Source: Nitrososphaerota archaeon
GTDB taxonomy: Archaea; Thermoproteota; Nitrososphaeria; Nitrososphaerales; UBA183
Direction: 5' to 3'
DNA length: 9,951 bases
NCBI GenBank assembly: GCA_029784825.1
Contig: JAFMAU010000064.1
Span: forward strand, 1-9,951
This document shows, in pieces, positions 5,347 to 9,951 of the stretch (position 1 is its first letter; every line of letters begins with the position of its first letter). The position numbers and the translations under genes were made by a program. Below the pieces are notes generated by a model. That model ran no database searches, had not been told where the DNA came from, and saw only the letters and a list, made by a program, of their open reading frames with translations.

Positions 5347-6237
5347 ATGCTGAAGCGGATCGGTTCGGTGGCGCTCCCCCCGCACGACTCTGGCGACTAC
5401 GACCACGCTGACGTCCACAAAAGCAGCGGTAAGGTCTACATCGCTCACACAGCCAACGGCACCGTAGAAGTGGTCGACGGAGAGGCGTTGAAGCACCTCA
5501 AGACGATCACCGGCTGCCCGGAAGCGAGCGGCGTCCTCTGCGCCCAAGATGAAGGGATGGTATTCGCAGCCTCTCGCGAATCTGGAAAGATCCTCGTCAT
5601 CGACAGCGTAGCGGACAGGACCGTGAGGGAAATCCAGGCAGGGAGCAGGCCGAACGGGCTCGCGTGGGACACGCGGCGGAAGCATCTTCTGGTCGCCGAC
5701 GTTAAAGACAATACGGCGAGGTTGGTCGACCCACAGTCGGGAAGGATGCTGCGAGAGCTGGTCCTTCCGGGAAGGCCGCGTTGGACCCTTTACGAACGTG
5801 GCATGGACATGTTCCTGGTGAACATCAAGGACCCTCCCGGGGTGGCGCTAGTCTCTCCAGACCCGTTGGTGGAGAAGGGGTTCGTCTCGATATCAGTTCA
5901 AGGCCCGCACGGGCTTGAGACCGTAGAAGGCAAGGCTTTCGTCGCCTGTGACGGAAAATCCCTGGTTGCGGTGAACCTCAAGGATGGAAAGGAGCTCGGC
6001 GCCGTCCCCCTTTCAGGGGAGCCTGACGTGCTTTGGTCGAATCCCGCGAAGAATCGGATCTACTGCGCGATAGGAAGCCCCGGCGTAATCGACGCGATTG
6101 ACACCAAGGAGCTCGCCCAGAAAGAGACCGTGACCACGGAGGAGGGCGCTCACACGCTGACGTTCGACGCGAAGAGACAGCGCCTGTACGCCATGTTGCC
6201 GGAATCCCAGTGCGCTGCGGTGTATTCAGAAGAGTAG
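5347..6237 (+). CDS. YVTN/YncE-type beta-propeller protein
   Basis: A 296-aa protein made almost entirely of about seven repeats of roughly 40 residues, each with a VxxA...G/N...V.V(I)D pattern: KVYIAHTANGTVEVVDGEAL, MVFAASRESGKILVIDS, LLVADVKDNTARLVDP, FLVNIKDPPGVALVSP, KAFVACDGKSLVAVNL, RIYCAIGSPGVIDAID and RLYAMLPESQCAAVYS. This is the seven-bladed YVTN/YncE propeller pattern. There is no signal peptide or membrane anchor, so it is probably cytoplasmic, unlike many secreted YncE proteins. No enzymatic residue set is seen; such propellers bind ligands or partner proteins. ATG 5347 fits the first blade. The ChrB-domain gene is 54 nt upstream; a weak TATA-like CATACTA at 5323-5329 could give a separate transcript. 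Confidence 0.82.
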   Translation: MLKRIGSVALPPHDSGDYDHADVHKSSGKVYIAHTANGTVEVVDGEALKHLKTITGCPEASGVLCAQDEGMVFAASRESGKILVIDSVADRTVREIQAGSRPNGLAWDTRRKHLLVADVKDNTARLVDPQSGRMLRELVLPGRPRWTLYERGMDMFLVNIKDPPGVALVSPDPLVEKGFVSISVQGPHGLETVEGKAFVACDGKSLVAVNLKDGKELGAVPLSGEPDVLWSNPAKNRIYCAIGSPGVIDAIDTKELAQKETVTTEEGAHTLTFDAKRQRLYAMLPESQCAAVYSEE

Positions 6238-6291
6238 CCGTCGCTGTTCGTCGTTCATGCACGTCGTTGAGAGGACGCTGACGTCTTTCTC

Positions 6292-6309
6292 CGGCAACTG
6301 AGGTTGCCG
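6292..6309. terminator. hairpin between converging genes
   Basis: CGGCAAC-TGAG-GTTGCCG forms a perfect 7-bp stem with a 4-nt loop, midway between the convergent beta-propeller and GNAT genes. The position suits a two-way terminator or 3' end stabiliser. No T-run follows on either strand, so classical intrinsic termination is not shown. Confidence 0.4.
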
Positions 6310-6364
6310 AAATCCCCCGGGGCACAGCGGGGATCCGGAGCGCGTTGCGCGTCTGACTTCGCTT

Positions 6365-6946
6365 TCAGCCGGACTGGCGGGTCGCTGCTTCCGCCCCAGC
6401 CCATAGGCGCTCTTCGGTCCCGACTTCAGGTGGTTGCAGGTCGAGCCGCCACGCGTTGTTGTGCAGAAACTTCCCACTCTTCTTTGGGTACTCGGAATCG
6501 ATCTCTCTGACGAGGTCGAACCCGACCTTTCGCGCCACGGCGTTCGAGGGCCCGTTCGATGTCGAAGGGAACGCGACCATGTTCCTGTGGCCGGGAACCC
6601 CTTTCACCAGCTGGATCATCAACTTCATGGCCTGAGTCGCGACTCCCCTCCCTTGGAACTGAGGCAAAACGAACCACCCGGTCTCCCAGACTTTTTCGCC
6701 GTCCCACTCGGACTCCCAGTAGCCGACCGTCCCGGCAGCTGACCCACCCACCATCACGGTGAACATGCAGCCGTCGCGCCTGTCCGCAGACATGCCGACG
6801 TAGATCTTGTGCCGCCTCTCGATCTGTTCCCGGGTCTCAGGTCCGTTCAGGTGCCCCATCTCTTCCGCGTCCCCGAGCGTCTTCTCAAGGACCCACATGT
6901 CCCCTTCAGAGTAAGGCCTGATCGTTACGCCGTCGGCTTGCGGCAT
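6365..6946 (-). CDS. GNAT-family N-acetyltransferase (RimJ/RimL-like)
   Basis: A 193-aa acyl-CoA-dependent acetyltransferase of the GCN5-related superfamily. The acetyl-CoA pyrophosphate-binding motif A is seen as LPQFQGRGVATQAMKLMI (residues 94-111; Q/RxxGxG/A type) after the strand ETGWFV. A motif B region follows as NGPSNAVARKVGF (131-143), the N..S..A.R..GF pattern of RimJ/RimL-type enzymes that acetylate protein N-termini or small amines. The N-terminus VTIRPYSEGDMW is the usual first strand and helix. The last 25 residues are an unstructured-looking tail. ATG 6946 is chosen over an upstream in-frame start because the domain begins there and a TATA box is centred about 27 nt before it, indicating a leaderless message. 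The substrate is unknown. Confidence 0.86.
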   Translation of the reverse strand: MPQADGVTIRPYSEGDMWVLEKTLGDAEEMGHLNGPETREQIERRHKIYVGMSADRRDGCMFTVMVGGSAAGTVGYWESEWDGEKVWETGWFVLPQFQGRGVATQAMKLMIQLVKGVPGHRNMVAFPSTSNGPSNAVARKVGFDLVREIDSEYPKKSGKFLHNNAWRLDLQPPEVGTEERLWAGAEAATRQSG

Positions 6947-6959
6947 CACGAACCGAACG

Positions 6960-6980
6960 AGCCCTCGCGCTATAAGGGCT
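6960..6980 (-). promoter_or_regulatory. GNAT promoter: TATA box within an inverted repeat
   Basis: On the minus strand CTTATAG (6970-6976) is centred about 27 nt before ATG 6946. It is flanked by AGCCCT (6960-6965) and AGGGCT (6975-6980), a perfect 6-bp inverted repeat overlapping the TATA box. A regulator bound there would compete with TBP. The promoter call is firmer than the operator call. Confidence 0.55.
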
Positions 6981-7055
6981 CCATCGCCCGCGCTGCAACA
7001 GATTGATGGGGCTGCCGTCCTGGTCCTCAACCCAGGCCGTGACAGTCGGGCGGCT

Positions 7056-7325
7056 TTACGCGGCTATGATCAGGTTCGAGACCAGGAGCACCATCAGCGC
7101 GAGGTAACCCACCGAGAGCCACGCTAGGCTGGGCTCGTTCTCCGCGCGCCTCGACCTGTAGATGTACGATATCATGGCGAATGCCAGAAGCTCAAGGCTG
7201 AGGTAGAGAGCGAAGGTGTCGGTCGCGACCTGCGTCAGCGGGTCCGACGTCCACAGGACCACAAGGGAGACCACCTGCAGGACGATCAGGAAGACCGCTT
7301 GGACCATCGTCAGACTGGCGCGCAA
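7056..7325 (-). CDS. small three-helix membrane protein at the end of the cytochrome b operon
   Basis: An 89-aa integral membrane protein with three predicted helices: about residues 7-25 (VQAVFLIVLQVVSLVVLW), 35-55 (TFALYLSLELLAFAMISYIY) and 68-88 (LAWLSVGYLALMVLLVSNLI). A positively charged YRSRRAE loop lies between helices two and three. I do not recognise the family. The start is TTG 7325, one base after the cytochrome b stop, with a strong GGAGGG (7332-7337) six bases upstream and inside the end of the cytochrome b gene. An in-frame TTG at 7343 and an ATG at 7307 are alternatives. The tight spacing and shared ribosome-site overlap suggest an accessory subunit of the Rieske/cyt b complex, by analogy with the small single-helix subunits of bc1 and b6f. 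That role is inference. Confidence 0.72.
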   Translation of the reverse strand: MRASLTMVQAVFLIVLQVVSLVVLWTSDPLTQVATDTFALYLSLELLAFAMISYIYRSRRAENEPSLAWLSVGYLALMVLLVSNLIIAA

Positions 7326-7326
7326 G

Positions 7327-8814
7327 TCATTCCCTCCAGCCAAACTCCAGCGCTTTCACACGCCTTCTGATGGTGCCGGTCCTCAGGTCCAGCCTGTATA
7401 TGACGAAAGCCGTAGCCAAGAGGTCGAGCGCAAGCAGGGCCGCAGAGCCTGCTACCGTGACGATCGAGGCGGTCGAGTAATCGCCAAGGGCGACTCCGAC
7501 CACCGAGTTCACGAGCAGTCCCATCGAGAAGGCCCCAGCGGCGACCAACCCTGAAAAGGCCAACCCGCTCCTCAGCTCTGTACGCGGGATTTCATCAGAA
7601 CGGGCGGTAGCCAGCCTCCCCTTCGCACGCCGGTACATGGTTCCGTAGATTAGCGCGGAACCGGCCACAATGAGAAGGGCGATCCCGCCGACGACCAGCG
7701 CGGCCTGCTCCGCCGGGATCGTCTGTCCAGGCGTGATCAGCCCCCAGTAAGATAGCGTCACTAGCTCCCCCACGAAAAGCAGACCGAGGGTGGTGTAGAG
7801 CGGTCTCCGCGAGACGCGTCTCTCGCCCCCCCTGTCAATGAACGGGAGCAGGATAAGCGCGGCGAAGATCAGGGTGACGAGGGTCAGGGCAAGCGGGAGC
7901 CCGTACTGACCGAGGGGACCGTTGGCTTCGAAGACTGACATCTTCAGCACCTGATAGATCCAGAGGAAGTACCAGTCCGGCTGGGGGGTGTAGCTGGCCG
8001 CGGCGCCGGCAGAATATGCTGGGGGGAGGTTCAGCGGGAATATCGCCGATATGAGAAGCATACCGGCGCCGAACAGCAGCGAGAGCTCGAAGAGGTACAT
8101 GGTCACGTCGGGGAAGATGGGCGACGTCTTGGGCTTGGGTCCGGAAGGCACCCCTCCGGTCGGGTCGGCCACCCCATGTGACTCGAGCATGTACATCTTG
8201 ACCACCAGCAGGACAAGGAGGACGGCAGGAAGTATGACGACGTGGAGGTCGAAGAAGCGGAGGATCTCCGCCGAGTCGCCGCCGCTACCTTGGATGAAGA
8301 ATGTGAGCAGAGACGATATGGGCTGCGGCAGTGCGCTTACCATGCCTACGCCGACGTCAGTCGCAGACTTCGACACCACGGTCCAGGGTAGAAGGTAGCC
8401 GGTGAACCCGAACCCCAGAGTCACGAAACCCATGAGCATCCCCACAATCCACATGACTTCCCGCGGCTTCTTGTGCACGGAGACGAAATATCCCCTCATC
8501 ATGTGCATGAAGGCGAGCATGATCATCGCGTAGGCCGTATAGAGATGGATGGTCTCGAGAAACCTCCCGTTGTAGACGTTCTGGAAGATGTACAGGGTCG
8601 ACGTGTAAGCCTGGGTCGGGCTGGGGATGTAGTACAGCATCATTATCACCCCGGTGACCCCCTGTATCACGAACGCGACCACCGCCAAGGCGCCTAGCCA
8701 GTAGAACGGGTTCAGAGCGTACTGAGGGACGGGGCGGAGCATGGGATAGCTGAGGCCGAGCCTGGAGTCGAACCATCCCGCGAGACGCTGCAGAAGGCCT
8801 TGCTCCTCTGTCAT
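7327..8814 (-). CDS. cytochrome b (b6-like, with fused subunit IV-like part and extra helices)
   Basis: The quinol-oxidising haem subunit of a Rieske/cytochrome b complex in the cytoplasmic membrane; 495 aa, about ten predicted helices. The N-terminal four-helix part is b6-like. FYWLGALAVVAFVIQGVTG (37-55) matches helix A. Helix B carries haem ligands H90 and H104 (spacing 14). RFFDLHVVILP (186-196) gives H191 in helix D. The fourth expected ligand, aligned with b6 LMHFLM, is K206 in VVKMYM. The residue aligned with the b6 haem c(i) cysteine is W39, so covalent haem c(i) is not expected. The quinol-site PEWY appears as PDWY (279-282), followed by the subunit IV-like helices E-G. Residues from about 370 add three further helices (372-392, 415-440, 449-473). 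ATG 8814 has GAGGGG five bases upstream, overlapping the Rieske stop codon, so translation is coupled. Confidence 0.95.
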   Translation of the reverse strand: MTEEQGLLQRLAGWFDSRLGLSYPMLRPVPQYALNPFYWLGALAVVAFVIQGVTGVIMMLYYIPSPTQAYTSTLYIFQNVYNGRFLETIHLYTAYAMIMLAFMHMMRGYFVSVHKKPREVMWIVGMLMGFVTLGFGFTGYLLPWTVVSKSATDVGVGMVSALPQPISSLLTFFIQGSGGDSAEILRFFDLHVVILPAVLLVLLVVKMYMLESHGVADPTGGVPSGPKPKTSPIFPDVTMYLFELSLLFGAGMLLISAIFPLNLPPAYSAGAAASYTPQPDWYFLWIYQVLKMSVFEANGPLGQYGLPLALTLVTLIFAALILLPFIDRGGERRVSRRPLYTTLGLLFVGELVTLSYWGLITPGQTIPAEQAALVVGGIALLIVAGSALIYGTMYRRAKGRLATARSDEIPRTELRSGLAFSGLVAAGAFSMGLLVNSVVGVALGDYSTASIVTVAGSAALLALDLLATAFVIYRLDLRTGTIRRRVKALEFGWRE

Positions 8815-8819
8815 CCAAT

Positions 8820-8825
8820 CCCCTC
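8820..8825 (-). promoter_or_regulatory. ribosome binding site of cytochrome b
   Basis: GAGGGG on the minus strand lies five bases before the cytochrome b ATG and overlaps the last codon of the Rieske gene. It fixes the start and links translation of the two subunits. Confidence 0.6.
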
Positions 8826-9457
8826 TAGGTGGAAGTCACCAGGGTCCCGCCCTGAAGGTCGTTGCTCACGTCGTTCGAACCAGTGTCGTGCCCGAAGACC
8901 GCGGGTGCGCCCATCCCCACCGCATAGATGTCGCCCGAGCTGTCGACATCGAGCTGGACCTGAGGCTGCGGCCTCGGCGACGGTCCGCCGATGACGGCTG
9001 CCCCTTGCGTCAGATTGTATACGCTGCCGTGGCAAGGGCAGTAGCCGACGGGCTCCGGTGCGACGTATGAGGGGTTGACCGAGGGAGACCCTCCCTTGGG
9101 GACATACCCCCAGATGCACCCGAGGTGCTGGCAGACTTGGCTGAATGCGACGATGTCTCCGTCGGGTCCGACGCCGCCGGTCGCCGACTGTCCCAGTTTG
9201 ACAAGGAGGTTAGGTTCGGTGTCCAGAGGGTAGTTGAAGAGGACGACCTTGCCTGTCGAGAGCTCGCTCAGGCTGGAGACCTTCACCCTCGGGAAGCTGG
9301 ACTGGGTCTGGCCGGGCACCGAAGGTATCACCACCGATTTCATCACAGACGCGATCCCCGCGACGGCGAGGACGCCTGAAATCGCAGCTGCTGCCTTCAG
9401 GAAGTCTCGGCGGGACTCGTCTGTTTCCTCGCCTCCAGCGCTCTCTTGGACCGGCAT
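8825..9457 (-). CDS. Rieske [2Fe-2S] protein with twin-arginine anchor
   Basis: The high-potential iron-sulfur subunit that takes one electron from quinol bound at cytochrome b; 210 aa. Both cluster-binding boxes are intact: CQHLGC (C109, H111, C114) and CPCHGS (C140, C142, H143). They give two cysteine and two histidine ligands plus the usual disulfide pair (C114-C142). The proline loop GGPSPRPQPQV (157-167) is also typical. SRRDFLK (residues 15-21) followed by a hydrophobic helix (22-45) is a Tat-type signal that probably stays as the membrane anchor, placing the cluster outside the membrane. About 30 residues after the last strand form a Gly/Asp/Ser-rich tail. ATG 9457 is chosen because it places the twin arginines near the N-terminus and is preceded by GGGGGT; an upstream in-frame ATG at 9529 would overlap the cupredoxin gene. 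Cytochrome b follows after 10 nt. Confidence 0.94.
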   Translation of the reverse strand: MPVQESAGGEETDESRRDFLKAAAAISGVLAVAGIASVMKSVVIPSVPGQTQSSFPRVKVSSLSELSTGKVVLFNYPLDTEPNLLVKLGQSATGGVGPDGDIVAFSQVCQHLGCIWGYVPKGGSPSVNPSYVAPEPVGYCPCHGSVYNLTQGAAVIGGPSPRPQPQVQLDVDSSGDIYAVGMGAPAVFGHDTGSNDVSNDLQGGTLVTST

Positions 9458-9498
9458 CAAGCACCGACCCCCTTCACTCGGGTTGACGGTGCCAGCTT

Positions 9499-9951
9499 CT
9501 AACTCGCCACCAGGTTGCCGGTCATCCATCCGGGGGTAGACATCGCCCCCGCGGTGCCGGCCGAGCCGAATCCACAGGTGGTCTCGCAGAACCAGATGTA
9601 GGTCCCGGCCTTCGTGACTGTGAAGTACGCCACCACTGTGGAAGACACTGGGATGGGGACGTTAAGATTCAGCGCGGGGACGGTGAACGTGTGGGATAGG
9701 CTGTCAGGAGAGATGGACGACACCGTCTGGCCGCCGTTAAGCACCACTCCGTTCGAACCCTGGCTCGCGTTTATGTTGGTGTTAGAGGCGACGAGGATGT
9801 TCCCGCCCGTCGTCCCGGAGACGACGTTGTCGTTGGGGACCACCAGCGAGGCGTTGCCGTCGTCGTAGTTCACGATCACGAGTTTGATCAGCCGGTTCGC
9901 AGGAAGTGTCAGGTTGGTCGTCGACTCCAGGCCGTTCGGTCCGAGAAGGAA
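9499..9951 (-). CDS. cupredoxin-domain protein, oxidase subunit II-like (partial, cut by window end)
   Basis: The C-terminal 150 residues of a copper-type protein; the 5' end lies beyond the right edge and the frame stays open to base 9951. Residues below are numbered from that edge. The domain ends with the usual cupredoxin layout: a first-ligand histidine in SHTFTVPALN (H87), an edge strand AGTYIWFC, then CETTC (C122, C126) followed by GFGSAGTAGAM (M137) and PGWM (M143). The pattern is close to the CuA loop of cytochrome c oxidase subunit II (CxxxCGxGHxxM), but the histidine position is S130 and the methionine is moved downstream. A modified binuclear or a mononuclear copper site is possible. 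As the first visible gene of the Rieske/cyt b operon, 41 nt before the Rieske ATG, it is a plausible electron acceptor or oxidase partner. Confidence 0.78.
   Translation of the reverse strand, partial: FLLGPNGLESTTNLTLPANRLIKLVIVNYDDGNASLVVPNDNVVSGTTGGNILVASNTNINASQGSNGVVLNGGQTVSSISPDSLSHTFTVPALNLNVPIPVSSTVVAYFTVTKAGTYIWFCETTCGFGSAGTAGAMSTPGWMTGNLVAS

Noticed and set aside
8357..8818. Long alternative frames opposite or inside the respiratory genes and the transporter (for example 8357-8818 minus, 9234-9539 plus, 115-552 minus).
   Set aside because: They are Arg/Pro/Gly-rich or Ala/Thr-rich shadows of GC-rich real genes with clear family motifs in the other frame.
1..9951. CRISPR arrays, insertion sequences, transposases or rRNA.
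   Set aside because: No regularly spaced direct repeats, no transposase-like protein with terminal repeats, and no rRNA-like stretch were seen on either strand.

Overview
This 9,951-base window is GC-rich archaeal chromosome. The archaeal call rests on three things. A tRNA-Arg gene carries what looks like a 15-nt bulge-helix-bulge intron in its variable loop. Several genes have TATA-like boxes about 26-28 nt before the start codon, as in leaderless archaeal transcripts. A Rieske/cytochrome b/cupredoxin cluster is of archaeal style. TTG starts recur (MFS transporter, RelE toxin, MBL protein, small membrane protein). Noncanonical tRNA introns favour Thermoproteota, including Nitrososphaeria, but Thermoplasmatota cannot be excluded from sequence reading alone.

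Left part (1-1483): an MFS transporter on the plus strand, followed 24 nt later by tRNA-Arg(CCG).

Positions 1484 to about 3570 look like a small accessory insert next to the tRNA. They hold an unrecognised beta-rich protein gene of lower GC, a 368-nt non-coding stretch with two perfect inverted repeats, and a minus-strand toxin-antitoxin pair (RHH antitoxin, RelE/ParE toxin) with a clear TATA box and a palindromic operator over its start codon. A degenerate tRNA-like sequence follows on the minus strand. No integrase is visible.

Middle (3659-6237, plus strand): a metallo-beta-lactamase-fold hydrolase with a palindrome at its promoter, a stand-alone ChrB C-terminal-domain protein and a YVTN-type beta-propeller. 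The ChrB-domain and propeller genes are 54 nt apart and probably co-transcribed. A converging GNAT acetyltransferase (minus strand) has its own TATA box inside an inverted repeat.

Right part (7056-9951, minus strand): a respiratory operon in the order cupredoxin (CuA-like, cut by the window edge), Rieske Fe-S protein, a ten-helix cytochrome b, and a three-helix small membrane protein. Together these should form a quinol-oxidising Rieske/cyt b complex passing electrons to a copper protein. The cytochrome b is b6-like in sequence, but the fourth canonical haem-ligand histidine is lysine and the residue aligned with the haem c(i) cysteine is tryptophan. The cupredoxin keeps CxxxC but has Ser where CuA proteins have His. 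These departures, and the tRNA intron, are the most interesting points in the window.
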